Shown piece after piece: positions 21,985 to 35,287 of a stretch of 64,000 nt of DNA (position 1 is the stretch's first letter; each line of letters begins with the position of its first letter). The notes under the pieces were generated by a model. That model had not been told where the DNA came from and did not search any database. It was given only the letters and a program-made list of their open reading frames with translations. Origin of the DNA: Epiperipatus broadwayi (taxonomy: Eukaryota; Onychophora; Udeonychophora; Euonychophora; Peripatidae); contig JAQFVV010000056.1 of NCBI GenBank assembly GCA_028023455.1, positions 6,221,717-6,285,716 on the forward strand, in the 5' to 3' direction. A program made the position numbers and the translations under genes.

Positions 21985-24900
21985 AAAAAAGAAGAAATTG
22001 TTAAAATTGAATATTTGAATATTCAAGGTGGTAAGAGAAAGTGGCTGGAATTAAACAAAGCAGTTAAAAATAAAGAGTTTGAGGTATTAGCAGTAATGGA
22101 AACACATCTAAAAGAAGAACCTACACTGGAAGACTTGGTATGACAGGGTATAAATAGACAAAAAAGGGGTGGCATTATAGGAATTATGTCAAAAAAATAT
22201 TTAAATACTGTTAAGTGTCAAGAACATTTGTGGTTGGAGATTACATTAGGAAGACAAGAATGAACTGTGACTAGTGTCTATGGCCACTGGAGATAGTCAA
22301 ACTATAATGGAGTGGAATAATAGCATATATGAATACCTAGTTAATGATATACAGAATTTCAAAAAAGGAGGAAAGAAAATAATGTTTATAGGGGATGTTA
22401 GTAGGCATATTGAGGAAATTGATGACATGGATAACAAAAATGGACAGATTTTGAAATTTTTTTTGTTAGAGAATGAATTTGAGCATTGGAAATTTATTAA
22501 ACATTTATGAGAGACAATACAATCTAGAAATAATGTATTTCACACAATAGATTATATATTAGTAGAGAATGAGGGAATGAATAAAGAACCAAAAAAATTT
22601 AAGTGTTTGATAATGAAAAGAGAGTATGTAATAGTGACCATAATTTCTTTATAATAGAAATGGTTAGTAATGTGATGTAAAATAATAATAAAAATACAAA
22701 GGATAGTGAAAGATGTGGATGGACAATGAATGTTAAGAATAAGTTAGAAAAATATACAATGAAAGTAGAAGAAATCATGCAAGAGTTTGTTGGGAATAAA
22801 TATAAGGACTGGTGTGGTGAAGCAGAAAAAGTGGCAAATAGGGTTTTGGGTGAGAATATTTGAGAATAAGGAGATATAAAGGTGCTATTGAAAACAAAGA
22901 AAGTGAAAAAGATGTTAATATTAAAATATATATATTTTTTTAAAAAAAGAAATTGGTTAAAATATATATATTTTTTTAAAAAAAGAAGTTGGTTAAATTA
23001 GAAAATTATATAGAGAGAATGAAATTAAATAGTAAATTGAGAGGATATTAATAAAAGTGGAAGAGATGGAGGGAAATTTTGAAATATATATATATATAGG
23101 TAGGTAGGGGAGAGAGAAATAGTAATACTAAATGATGAGGAAAGAGAGGGTAGCTCTAAAAAAAATTGCAGATAGTCTGATTAGAAAAAGATGTTAGATG
23201 TGAAGAACAGTGGCAGCAAACATAAAAGCATATAGTAATGGAAATGTTAGGTTTACATAAAATGAATGGGGTAGGGAAAAAATTGAAAAGTGGAAAGGCA
23301 AGAGATTTAGGTGGATGTGCAGCAGAAATGGTAATAAATTTAGGAAATATGACAAAATTAAATCTATTATCATATTTTAATAAGATGGCACAGAAGAATT
23401 TCCAGATATCTGGAATAATACAAGAGTAGGGATATTATTTAAAGGAGAAGGTAAAGATTATAGAAAGTTAAAACAATAATAAACTGATAATGATAACAAC
23501 AGTATTATATAAAGTTTTTGCAAATATAGTGGCGGGAAGGGTGGCAAAATTGATGTAAGAAAATAATATAGAGGGAGATATGCAAGGAGGTTTTTGATAG
23601 GTTATGAATATGAATACAGATAGACAGTTATATAAGGTCTTTATAGAAATAGCGAAAGTGTATGATAGAGTAAATAAAAATGGATTATGGGTAAGTCTAG
23701 TAAATTTGGAAATGAATGGAGCTTTAGTGGATCTTATTAAGAGATTGTAGGAAAATAATTACTATACATATCAATGAGAAAATACATAATCTGTGCCCTA
23801 ATACCTATTTTGTTTTAGTTATATTTGAGAGAAATGGTGAGAGCAATAGAAAGACTAGGATGAAGGTAGAGATATCATTAATAGATGGCAAGGGGTGTAT
23901 ATATTATCAGGTCTTATATTTGCTGATAATAACTTCTTATGCACAGAAAGTGGGGGAGATATGGAAGTTATGCTGAAGACTTGCGCAAGAGTGGGTTGAG
24001 AGGGGAATTAAATTTAGTGAAGAAAAATCAAAAGTAATAATGATAAATTCTGGGAAAAGAGAAGAGAAATAATTTTTATTGGGGGATATAAAGTTAAATG
24101 TGGTGAATAGGTATAATTATTTGGGAATCAACTTAAGTAATCAGAAAAATTGCTTGGATGAATGGGAGAAAAAGTTAATAAATGAAGCAAAGAAAAAAAA
24201 AGAAACTAATAAAGAAATTATCAGTATTTTCATATAATAAAAAGTCGCATATTTATAATTACAATTTTCACTAGTGAAGAGAAAAACAATTTATTATAAT
24301 AAATATGATGTAGCAAGAATAGTATGGAAAGGAGTGGCAGTAGAAGGGTTTACTTCTGGTAATAATGCATTGTTTTAGAAAAGTGGTTTTAGAATACTTA
24401 GAAAAAGTACAAAAAAAAATTAGGAAAAAATGCATTAGATGCAGATGCGTGCATAGCAAAGAAAGCAATTCGACGGAAATGGGATGGTCAAGTATGAGAA
24501 ATTCAAAGAGCAAAATGAAATTGATCAGTAGATTGCAATTTAGGGATAATAAGAGAAGAGCCAAAATAGTATTTAATTTGGTTATGAATAAAGGACAGGC
24601 AACAAGATGGTTGAAAAAGATAGTATGGTGCACAGAAGATTTAGATAAAGGCTTTATGATAGTATACTTATGCAAAAGGTGGGGTGATTGTGTTAGGAGA
24701 ATTGTTGAGTATTATAGTGGCAAGGAATGAGATAAAAAAAAGAGATGCATTAATAAAAAATAGAGTTGTAGAGATAGAGAACTAGTATGCAGAGTAAAAA
24801 GAGTTTAAATATATATAGAAGTAAGCAGAATATAGGATACAAGTTAATTTATGATAAGAACAGGATTGTTAGCAGCAATGGGATATACACATAAATGAAA

Positions 24901-25170
24901 AAATGTGTATGATTTAGTCTGAAAGTTATGCAAGGAAGGCATGGAAAATATTAGGCATCTGTTAATTGAATGTAAATGCTTACAAGCTGAAAGGATACAA
25001 ATAATGAAGTTGTGGAGAATAAATATAAACAAAGTGATTTTACAGAAAGTGGGTTCTTGGTTTTTAAGCTGGGTTTGGAAAAAGATAAAAAATGATATAG
25101 ATATAAAGACCATAAAATGGACAAAGGTAATGTTGTGGAAATGGGATGGAGCAGGAAAAAAAAGAATATG
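21985..25170 (+). pseudogene. CR1-like LINE ORF2: endonuclease and reverse transcriptase
   Basis: The N-terminal endonuclease/exonuclease/phosphatase fold is visible as IEYLNIQGGKRKWLELNKAV, VLAVMETHLKEE, KKIMFIGDVSRHIEEIDDMD, HTIDYILVENEG and SDHNF between 22000 and 22660. The reverse transcriptase follows: TTVLYKVFANIVAGRVAKLM (about 23500), AKVYDRVNKNGLWVSLVNLE (about 23655) and LIFADNNFLCTESGGD (about 23910). In the last of these the catalytic Y/F-x-D-D has become FADN. A C-terminal Cys/His region near 24935 (MENIRHLLIECKCLQAERI) resembles the zinc-knuckle tail of such LINEs. Many stops and frameshifts separate these blocks. A 36-bp tandem duplication lies at 22923-22994 between endonuclease and RT. 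A hairpin follows the 3' end at 25248. Confidence 0.75.
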
Positions 25171-25247
25171 AGAAAAACTTAAGATTGGAAATGGAAAAGG
25201 AAGGTAAGGTAGTTAACAGGTTTCTCTGGAGAGGTGAGGTGATGTTA

Positions 25248-25315
25248 TGCACTATTGCTTCTCCTTTCTTGGAGACAGAGATTCCTGACTCCAAGAAAGG
25301 AGAAGCAATAGTGCA
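25248..25315. repeat. Perfect 27-bp hairpin beside the LINE 3' end
   Basis: TGCACTATTGCTTCTCCTTT plus CTTGGAG at 25248-25274 is exactly complementary to 25289-25315, with a 14-base loop. Weaker complementarity extends outward (GAGAGGTGAGGTGATG against CACCTCATCTCTC). The stem is far more GC-rich and less eroded than its surroundings. It may be a LINE 3' stem-loop or a very small palindromic element; no TA or longer direct repeat is obvious. Confidence 0.8.
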
Positions 25316-25344
25316 TCACACCAACTCACCTCATCTCTCAAGTT

Positions 25345-27720
25345 TGTCATTTTAATACTGCAAACTGTGTGGATGTACAAAAAGAGAAATTATATTTTAG
25401 TCAGCTAAATGGTATTCTGATTCAAAGGATGTCAAACCTTTTATTTACATTCAAGTTTTATATTGACCTCTGCTATAATTAACAAGAAAAATGTAAATTG
25501 AGTTAATGAAATTTAAAGTTAATCTAATTTTTCTTTTAGAGTTTTTAAAATATAAAAACTACAAAAGAGAAAATATTTAAATGCAGACATGAAATCCAAT
25601 AAAACATAATCACATAAAATTACATGTACATACACATATATAATGCAAATTTATACCTCTATTCCATTTTTATGCTATTGTTTTCCTTGAATTACACATA
25701 AGTTTGGACATATTACTGACTATAGTATATGTTTATTTTCACTTGATGCTTAAAATACACTCTAGAAATGCAAAGATTTCATTTCCAAATCATTTATACA
25801 CTTCATTAATGTTAGATACAGTTGAGACTAATATTAAGATATCAAATAATGATAATCCAAAATAATTTATATATTGAAAAATCAATAATAAAAAAAGGAA
25901 AAAGTATTTTAAAATCTGAAAAAAAAAAATCAGATTTTAATCAATTTTGCATAAAATTCTATCTTGCATTGGCTTGATTTACTTAGCAAAACCTACACAT
26001 TTCAAGATATTAAAAAAAACCCTTGTTAAATATGAGTAGATTTAGTACCATTTTAATTTTCATTTGTGTTATTTACGGTTTGTGCCCATAGCTTGCACCA
26101 TCTCTTGGTCAATTTTGGTCACATTTTCTTCATTTTAGGCTTATTTTATAGGAAATTCAAAATTTTTGTTGTAAAAAAGTCAGCATATGGCAATATATTT
26201 TGACAAAAAAATCAATTTTCATTGCTGCATATTGGTGTGTAGGTGAATCTCTGTTCTCTGATTCAATGACTGTCAACTCTGGAAATTATGCCACAGGCAT
26301 TTATAAATGACAAAGTCATAAATCAAAACAAAATGTTTTATGCATTCGTAATTGATTTTAAACATAAATAAATATATTTATCATAATTTTTTACATTCAT
26401 AATTAAGATTTTATATTACTTTATCAAAATATAATTATGATTCGAATAATTTTAAATTTTACAACAAAAATAAGTGTGGGAAAATGATCGCTCTTCAAGA
26501 AAAGTGAATAACATTGAATGTTGTTGACCATAATTTGTTTATCAAAGACTGTCATTGATAAGAACAGAATGCAATTATATTTCATAATTTTTTATGAAAT
26601 TTATAATTACTTTTTACAGAATATTGACTTGTAATGAGTGTAGATTTAGATTTTTATTTAAAATATTTAATTTTAGACCAAGAAAATTCAACACAACTGA
26701 ATAATGAGACATTGTAATTTATAAGAAATGAAAATAAATCACCGGCAGTCACATAATGATTGGTTGAAATATAATTCTTTTGTTTCACTGCTGGCTATTT
26801 TTTAAACTTTTTTTTTATATTTTTCTTCAATTATTAACATTATTTTTAATTTTTGGTTACATTCAATTTGAATCTAAAGTTATTCAATTTTTAGAAGCTG
26901 AATTGAAACAATTCTGTCTATTTTAGATTAATATTTTATGAAAAGAAACTGACTGGAAGTGAAACTGACAAATAATATTCTCAGATTTTTAAGTAATGGA
27001 CCAACACAAAAATCAGACAAAGGTTTTAGAAGTTGATGTTGGCAGCTAAGGGGTTAACAGAAGAAACAAAATAATTCATAAACATTTTAAATAATCTTTG
27101 CAATTGATTAGATCTTCATATTAAAAAAATTAATGAAATTATTGCAACTTTAAACTAACATTAAATTTCATATTATCGTTCAAAATTCACATTTACTTTG
27201 AAAACATATTTGCCTTTATATTATCACAAATAGATATTTTAATTTCAATTGAATTATGCATTATTTATTTTTTAGTAAAATAAAACTTTGTGTAAAATAA
27301 AGCTAGGAGTTTGTGACCCCTAAAAATGATTTTTCATCAATAAAGGTTTTGGCACAACTGTTGTATAATTTAGTTTCTATTGATCTATTTCAATAGATAA
27401 ATATATGTTTTGATAATTGACTTTCAAATTATTTAATAAATCTCTTTAAAGTAATTAGATTAGATGTTAAATTGAATGCACAATGATAAATTTAAAGTGT
27501 AAGTTAATATGTAAACAATATTTAAAAATCAATGAAATCTCTCAGTGCAAAAAATTAATTAACTATGAAGATTTTTATGATCATCATTGCTGATTAAAAT
27601 TTCATTCTTGCTAATGTTATTATCTAAACATCCACATAAGGTCTTAGAAAATGAATAAAAATGATCTACTTTGTTTGGTACTGGGATATTGCAAAATTTG
27701 ACTAGTCCTTAGAAGATGAG
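25345..27720. other. Unassigned AT-rich DNA
   Basis: I see no coding frame, tandem array or similarity to other parts of the window. Confidence 0.5.
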
Positions 27721-28109
27721 AGGTTACTTCTTTGATTAATATTATATATGTATCTACCTCGATTGAAATGGATAGAAGGGCCTGGACCCATGCAATCCAA
27801 AATACCCCCAGGTTTCAGATAGAGGAATAATATTCAGATATGAAAGTTAGCTGTAAATAACCAGAGTACTGTAAATAAGCAGTCGCTGACAATGGGACAA
27901 CATTCACTATCGGGAAGTGGTGAAAGAGACAATGGCATGTTTACTTCTATAAATTGCCACAATTCCTATGACAGTGAATGTAAAATGGCGAGTGTTGACC
28001 ACCATTAAATAAATCAACATCCTGCTGGGTGCTGGATCAGCAACAACATTCTTCCAAGTTAGCAGAAGATCACTATAGGTGACAACAGTGTGGAAAAAGC
28101 AGATGGATG

Positions 28110-31100
28110 TTCATTTTTTGAGATTCAGCTAGTGCATTAAACTTGTTAGAAAGGTTATTGCTCAGCAAAGAAGGTGATAGAAAACCATATTGCCTTATAA
28201 CTCCTTTATTTTATTAAGAGGAAATCTATGGTAATTATTACATTTGGTGTTGAGACTTTAGCTAAAAATGGCTTTGGTGCTTTGTCTAGCAAGAGTAGAC
28301 ATGAGGTTACTCAGATCGTAAAACTGCAAAATCCTCATAAATTTCATTCAGTGAGAGAAGACATATTGAGAATTGGTACATGAAATGTTAGATCATTGAG
28401 GAGATCTGGGAATTGAAAATTTTAAAGAGAGTTGTGTATAAATAATATCAATATTATAGAATTAAGTGAAATGAGATTGGAGGAATGTGGGGAAATACGT
28501 AGTGGAGATGTTAGGTTATTTCATTCCAGTGATGATACTTCAAGTAATGGAATTGGCATTGTTGTTGGAAAGAAAATTTAGAATAGTGTGGCAAAGGTTG
28601 ATTGTATTAATAATAGGTTGATGATGATAAGAATAAATGCAAGTTCTAGGGATTCAATAAATATATAACTTTATATGCCCATTACTAGTCATGATGATAT
28701 TGAAATTGATGAAAAATATGAGGAGATAGAGGAAATTATCCAATGTGAGAGAAAAATGCATATTGGATGTTGAAATGCTGTTGTGAGGAAAGATAAGAAA
28801 GGAAAAATTGTTGTAAATTATGGTACTGGAAAAAAAATGAAAGTGATAGTAGCTTGTACAATTTTGTAAGAAAAATAGGTTTATGATTGCAATCACTTGT
28901 TTTCAAAATCATATAAGAAGATTGTATGCATGGAAGGCTCCAGGTGATACAGAATGTATGGATTCAGAATAGATACAAGAATGTTATTAAGGATTAACAT
29001 GCTTTGCATGGGGCTGGTATAAATTTCAGATCATAATTTGGTTATAGTTAAATTAAAGTTGAGTTTAAATACAATTAAAAGAGGGAAAAGATAAGTAAGA
29101 TGGGACTTAAAAAAATGCAAAAAAGAAAATTTGCTTTAATATGTGAAAATGCAATAAAAAGGATTGTTAAAGATGATGAATATATTAATATTTCAGATGT
29201 GTTGGTGTAGGATTAAAAAAGGATTCTTAAAGACAACAAAAAATGAAATAGGTATTATTCAGTTGAGGAAAGCTAAATGACTTTGGATATCTGAAGATAT
29301 GTTAAAAAACAAGGAAGTGTGCAAAAGATGAAAGAATGTAAATACTAAGGAAAGGCAAAATGCATATAAACAATTAATAATGAGCAAAGAAGAGAAATAG
29401 ATTTAGCAAAAGAAAAATGGTTGGAGCAAGAATATAAAGAAATAGAAATATTTCAACAGGTGAAAAGATATGATCTAGCATTTGATAGAATAAGAAATGT
29501 CACTTGGGAGAAAAAAACATGGGCAGCAAGTAAGATTGCAGATAAGAAGGGAAAGACATTAAACTGATAGCAATATCTTTAATGTCTATTTAGAAGGGAA
29601 AATAATGTAATTATGAATGTGAAAATGAAGATATACTGAAGTAGATGATAAAAGTAAGGGCATATTGACAGAAGAAGTAATAAAATCAACTGCACAAATG
29701 ATGAATCCCATGGCTGTTGGATTTGTTGCAATACCTACAGAATTTTTGAAAGAAATGAGAGCATTTATTATGAAGGAAATAGTTGGACTTTGCAACCTGA
29801 TTCATAACAGTGGAATGTGTCCTGAAGATTTTTTAAGAAAAGATTACACTAAAAAAAGAGCTGTTAAATGTGAAGAGTACAATAATAAGTTTGATATCCC
29901 ATGCTTTTAATGTTTTATTGAGCATTTTAACTCAAAGAATTTATGGGGAGGTAGGGATTATATTGGAGAAAAACAATTTGGTTTTCAGAGAGGGAAAAGT
30001 ACAAGAGATGCTGTTAGAACAAATGCAGAGAAATTATATTGAGAAAAAAATAAAGAAGTGGTATAGGTTTTGTGGATTTGGAAAAAGCATTTGATAGAGT
30101 AATCTTGAATAAACTTATGACCATCTTAAAAAATAAAGAAGTATTTTGGAAAGAGAGATTAATTTGGAATATATATATATATATAGACAGTTTTGGTTTT
30201 ATATATATATATATACATACACTGGGCAAAGAATAAGAATTAGATTGGGGAATGAGAGTGATGAAGTGAATAGAGAAAGAGGAGGTAGACAAGGATGCAA
30301 TATGCAATCTATTCTTTTTAATATTTATTTAGAAGGCATGCTAAATAATTATTTCAATTGTGGAGAAGCAAATGTTGGAGGTAGAATAATAAAATATATA
30401 AGATTTGCAAATAATATAGCTTTTATAGCCAAGGATAAAAAGTTTCTTTAGAATATGTGAATAAACTGGAAAGAGGTTATATGGAATGAAGATTAATTTT
30501 GAGAAGACTATGCAAAAAGCTGCAAATTGAAATCTATGATAACAAAGTTCAACAGGTTAGATATTTGGGTAGTTGACTAAGTGAGGATAGAAGAAGTGAA
30601 GATGAAGTTAAAAGAATAGCTTTGGCAAAGGAGGCATTTAATAAAAAAAGAAAGTATTTTGGGACCTTTGAAGAAAGAATTAAGAAAAGAAATTTAATTA
30701 AATGCTATATATGGAATGTACTATTGTATGGTTGTGAAACATTGACAATGCATAATAAAATTGAGAACAGTATGAAAACTTTTGAGATGTGGACATGGAG
30801 AGAAATGGAAAAAAATCAGTTGGATGAATAAAATAATAAATGAAGAAGGTAAATGAAAAAAAAGGATTGAGGAAATCAGAAAGAGAAATGGATTGGACAT
30901 TTATTAAGAAGATATAGTTTCAATGAAAGATGTTTTGGAGAAAATGGTGAGTGGAAGAAAGAATAGAGGATGGAAAAGATTGACATTGCTGGATGATATA
31001 AGAGATGGGAAGAGTTATGTGGGATTGAAGAGCCAGGCAATGAAAAAACTGCAATGGAAAAAAATGGATGAATTGATGAAGTGACTACTCCCTGGACCTT

Positions 31101-31140
31101 TCTATGGAGCAGAATATTATTGATAATGATACATGTATAA
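28110..31140 (+). mobile_element. RTE/BovB-like LINE, degraded
   Basis: This is a single long degenerate open region. The endonuclease is visible from about 28372 as LRIGT, NVRSLRRSGN, NNINIIELSEMRLEECGEIR, SSNGIGIVVGKKI and RRLYAWKAPGD, closing near 29025. Reverse transcriptase blocks include TEEVIKSTAQMMNP (29668), EKQFGFQRGKSTRDAV (about 29970), NRERGGRQGCNMQSILFNIY (about 30270) and IRFANNIAFIAKDKK (about 30400), where the expected FADD is FANN. After it come KRNLIKCYIWNVLLYGCETL (about 30685) and a C-terminal GRKNRGWKRLTLLDDIRDG (about 30955). This order is typical of the BovB/RTE-like LINEs often mis-annotated as craniofacial development protein 2. Sequence at 27720-28200 is likely 5' UTR. 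Frameshifts and stops make it inactive. Confidence 0.75.
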
Positions 31141-31755
31141 AAAAGATGCAGTAAGCTTATTGACTATTCATAATTCAGTTTCATATAATTTTAAAAAAAT
31201 AAAAATAAATTTACATGCATCTTTCCAATGTGTTCTATTTTTTCATATTGCATACTAAGTATATGGTTTATATCCGTTTAAAACTTCTTCGTAGTCATCC
31301 TCACACAATGCATTCATGAATTTTCAAATTTGCAACATTCAGTTTCAGTTTAAAACTTCCATAAATCTATACAGTTTATCCACGCACTTTTTACATCTTC
31401 GTTTCCATCTTTTTTTCTAGTTTCAGAAAAGGTAAGTTTCATTTTTCTAAGATAAAAATTAAAAATTTTATGATAATTTTTGTGATCATGTAAAGTGAAT
31501 TTTTTTGTCTTCCTCTCAGTTTTTTCATTTTTAATGAAATTGGATTTGCCCTGATATTACATCAGAAAGAATACAAGATTTTACCAATCTGCTTACTTTG
31601 TATAATGAATGAACATTATTGTGAGCAGAAGCTCTTTCCAGTAGTAAGTATTTAATTTTATATATTTTTAAATTATTATTTGAATTTATATTTGATAAAA
31701 AAATATACAAAAAAATTATTATTGAAACTAACATATAAGCTGATCAAAATAATGG

Positions 31756-32190
31756 CTTGTGATTGTGTAAATTTATATCATGAATATCTGCATTTTTTGG
31801 TATGGTATGGGCATGGGTCCAGATGTCCAGTATATGAATTAGATGATATCTGGAGTTCTGATATGAGACAAAGACAAACATATTTTGCAAATATTATGAC
31901 CTGATTTAGATTTTTTTCCAATATTGTCTTGCCTGCCAAATGCTAAAAGTAAAGATTTTGACAGTATATAAACTTAGGCCGATTATAGACTACTGCAATG
32001 TAAATTTCAAAGCTGCATATCAAATGCAAAGAGGGATGGCAGTTGATGAAGTTATTACTAAATTTACTGATCATTGTAGCATGAAGCAATATGAGCCCTC
32101 AAAACCTATAAAGGTAGAATAAATAATATTACATTGCACTGACTCTAAACTACTAACTTATGTACCTCAAGTTTGACTCTATAATGAATT
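31756..32190 (+). pseudogene. piggyBac-type transposase fragment
   Basis: Frame 31680-31904 contains ELDDIWSSDMRQRQTYFANI, which fits the D-x-W-S then M-S-R-x-R-F region at the start of piggyBac transposases. Downstream, after a stop and frame changes, the frame from 31940 gives VYKLRPIIDYCNVNF, then MAVDEVITKF and SMKQYEPSKPIKVE. That is the conserved piggyBac block K-x-R-P, V/I-D-E, K-Q-Y-x-P-x-K-P-x-K, which holds the first catalytic Asp (the D of VDE). A further CTDSK-x-x-TYVP near 32136 fits the next block. Roughly 100 of the usual 550-600 residues remain and no terminal TTAA could be assigned. It is either a dead element or a decayed domesticated copy. Confidence 0.6.
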
Positions 32191-32928
32191 TAATATTTCA
32201 TTTATTTTTTATTTTGTTTTATTATTTTATTTTGTATATAGTAACTATTATAGTAGTAATTTTTAATGAATTACAAACTTTATTGAAGTTCTTTATTATA
32301 ATATTCAAATTATACTAATTATTGATCAATATAACTACCTGTTATTAGGGATGTTATTAGAGATAACGTATTCATTGCAAATGGCTGTATGAAAAACATT
32401 TTGAAGGGCTACTAGGAGAAATCAAAGGTACTAATATCTTTATTCTATGAAGTGTTCAAGTGATGGATTATCTTAGGTAGGTGTTATTATATATCAATTT
32501 ATTAGATATTTAATGATGAATGCAACTAATCTACTAACAAAAATATAATTTTAAAATGTATGCATGGAAATTTAGAATTTATTAAATAATATGAAAATAA
32601 TTATTAGAAATATGAAATTTTTTTATTATTACTTTGAATATCAATGGCTATATTAATATTCAGCTTAATTAGATTCTTTGGTGTTTTATGTTTTAAACAA
32701 TATATGTTATATCACTTTTGAATAATACAAACTTAAATTATGATAAAATTCGTGGCTTAACATAATTTTTAAAATATTCAATATAGCTGCTTTGCCAGTG
32801 AAGAGTTTAACATGGCAATGTCTTTTTGATAAGCAGATTATTCTTATTTTTGTTAATGCTTCAATGTGTACATTTTACAAATTCAATATGGCATATATAT
32901 ATATATGTGTGTATAAATTCAATATGGC

Positions 32929-32959
<31 letters not shown>

Positions 32960-34160
32960 CTAAACACACAGAGAATTTGCTATTACCATGATGAAAAACG
33001 ACGTTTCAGGAATGTGGGATGGAGGGGAAGCTTTAAGTATATCTTAGAGTAAAAAACATTAACTAATAATTTTGAAATTTTAAATAGATAGAATGACTTT
33101 TCTTTTCAAATCATCATTAACTATCAAATTTAATAACATGCCAGTATTATACATATATGTTTAATCATCTCAGATGTCTATTTATGTAAAAGTGATCAGT
33201 ATTGCATTTAATCGTACATACATATATTATGATTAAAGCTAGTAACATTTATTAACAGAAATAATAATGGATATATATATATTTCTTGATAAGAGTACAT
33301 TATCCTTTTCTAAAAGTTACTTTTTATTAGCATTTAAGCTAGAAGCTTTATGTGATAATGGATTAGGAGCATAATGTTTATTTCACTGCTGAGAAAATGA
33401 AACTAATTAGAAGTTATTTTTCCAACAAAGTAAACAGAAGGATTTTAGGAAAGTGATGTGGATGATTTCAAAAATGATGACTCTAAATAAAAACCATGTA
33501 TTGGTAACTTTTTGGACATTTTATCATTAGGCTAGCCTAATTCTTACCTAATGACAATGAAATTCTCTCCAAATTGAAATTGAATTACTGAAAGAGAACT
33601 TTTTCATTAACAAAGTTATTGAAAGGTTAGATATCATTAAGAAACTATACAGTTACTAAACTTTTTTTTTTTTACTTGCGTATATAAGTACATTTCAAAA
33701 TTGAAAAATTCCACCAATTGTAAATAGAGCTAAATAATATAATAAACTAAAAATTTTCATTTTTATAAAAAGCTAATTAAAGCTTTTATATATATCCCCC
33801 TACCCAGCCCTAAAAATATCATAAATATAATAAATTATATCAACTTCGAGCTTCCTTTCCATCGATTGTCATTTCACGCTTTTCAAAATAAATTACAAGA
33901 GCATCAGTATACATTACTGTTTATCGTATTATTTCCAGTTATTTATTCAACTACTAATAGCAGTCTAAATCTGTTATTATTGAATTACTAAACTTGATTT
34001 TCTTTAAATGCGTAGTAAAAGTTATGAAAGACATTTGAAATTTCCACAACCAGAATTTATATTTTTTCTTTTAAATAATAGTGTGTACATTTTAAAGCAA
34101 ATAACTAACGATAGAGAGTACATTAATTAATATTACTGAAAAATACATTAAAAAAATCAT
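32191..34160. other. Mostly unassigned DNA with a 36-bp tandem duplication
   Basis: No gene is supported. At 32879-32950 a 36-bp unit (AAATTCAATATGGC plus TA/TG run) is repeated twice, which gives the spurious repetitive frame at 32792-33052. A T-tract lies at 33661-33673. Confidence 0.5.
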
Positions 34161-34164
34161 CACA

Positions 34165-34320
34165 TTCAATCATGCTGGTCCACTGCAGAATGAAGACCCC
34201 TCCAAGTTTAATTCAATTTGTCCAATCTGTAGCCTCTCTTCTCCATACCACCCCAATACAATTCCTTATTTCATCCATCTCATATGTGGTATCTTTCTAG
34301 GTCTTTCACAATATTTTAGA
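34165..34320 (-). pseudogene. LINE ORF2 C-terminal fragment
   Basis: On the minus strand the frame reads RPRKIPHMRWMDEIRNCIGV, then WRREATDWTN, a stop, and IKLGGVFILQWTSM. This is the widespread non-LTR ORF2 C-terminus in which a G/R-R-P-x-x-R-W-x-D-E-I motif is followed about 35 residues later by Q-W-T. Only the last 50 or so residues remain; upstream RT sequence on the minus strand is not recognisable. It differs from the C-termini of the two larger LINEs, so it is a third LINE family. It ends about 300 bases before the Gypsy left LTR. Confidence 0.6.
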
Positions 34321-34616
34321 AAAAAATAATCAGACAAAACAGCATTAATCAGTTCAATATCCCATCTATGAAGGGATAATAGAGAATACAATGTGCAATA
34401 AATAATGCTTCGAACATATTCCCTCCCTGGTTTTATTCTCAATCTGATAAAAGCTAAATTCTCATTTTCTAATCAGTAATCAGATGGTTAAATAGTTTGG
34501 AAATTCTCAGATTTCTGAGAACTTTGAAAACATTTTCAAACAGTTCTCAGATTTTAGCACCAAATCATAGGCAATACAATATACATAATTCTTCAAAAGG
34601 ATTGATTACTATTTGT

Positions 34617-35181
34617 TGTGTTTAAGGGTGAAATAAATATAACTGTGTAAATATTACTACAGAAGTATATATATATATATGTTAAACTTAAACTTGTATA
34701 AATAGAAATATTTAGAATTTCAAACTTTAATATATAGAATGGAAATAATTAGACAATTGCAAAAGATAAAAAGCAGAGATTAAAAAAAACTGATAAAAAA
34801 TCAGGCGGACTATATAAACTGTGTAGGAGAGGATCATGGGTCTTTTTGCTGTTTTGCCTGATTGAGATCAGAGCTAATAATTGTTTTTTTTTTTTTTGCT
34901 GATCAGAACTTACAAGAGAGAAAAACCCAGATTATCAGATCTGAAAGTTCAAAAATCTGACTAGGTTTAAATATAACAGATCCTCCAGATCTTTTATTAC
35001 TTTGTAAGTCTTCAGGGCTCTATGTAGGGTTAAGTTAAACTAATGTAAACATTTAATACAATTAACTAAATAAATCTTAGTAATTCTCATGCTGGTTGTT
35101 TATTTGTGAAACTAATTTAAATCATTTTAGTAATTTATTGTATGTTGTTTGTCCCTGTTGTTTCTCTCACAGGGCGGATAC
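34617..35181 (+). repeat. Gypsy 5' LTR
   Basis: It runs from TGTGTTTAAGGGTGAAATAA to TCACAGGGCGGATAC and matches 38878-39436. A T-tract of 15 bases (near 34883) is much shorter in the 3' LTR. A TATATAAACTGTGTAGGAG block may hold the promoter TATA; AATAAAT near 35069 could serve polyadenylation. Confidence 0.9.
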
Positions 35182-35191
35182 ATTACAAAGT

Positions 35192-35209
35192 TGGCACAGT
35201 TGACAGCCG
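35192..35209 (+). promoter_or_regulatory. Candidate primer-binding site
   Basis: TGGCACAGTTGACAGCC begins with the TGG expected of a site pairing with a tRNA 3' CCA end. It lies about 10 bases past the LTR end. The priming tRNA was not identified. Confidence 0.4.
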
Positions 35210-35287
35210 CATATGAACTACGTGCGGAGTAAGAAGATATATAGAGAGAGTTTTCGCAAATTCAGCCAAGAATACTAAAGTTGTAAA

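Noticed and set aside
24271-24675. Minus-strand 134-residue open frame
   Set aside because: It lies antisense to recognisable LINE ORF2 sequence and consists of hydrophobic residues expected from complementing Lys/Glu-rich codons.
31770-31904. Similarity of LVWYGHGSRCPVYELDD to the RHG active-site region of histidine acid phosphatases
   Set aside because: The essential RHGxRxP is not present, and the residues that follow, together with the frame downstream, fit the piggyBac transposase order much better.
35182-35191. Exact 5-bp target duplication for the Gypsy element
   Set aside because: The flanks TTTGT and TTTAT differ at one base and the LTR edge is uncertain by a few bases, so I do not assert one.
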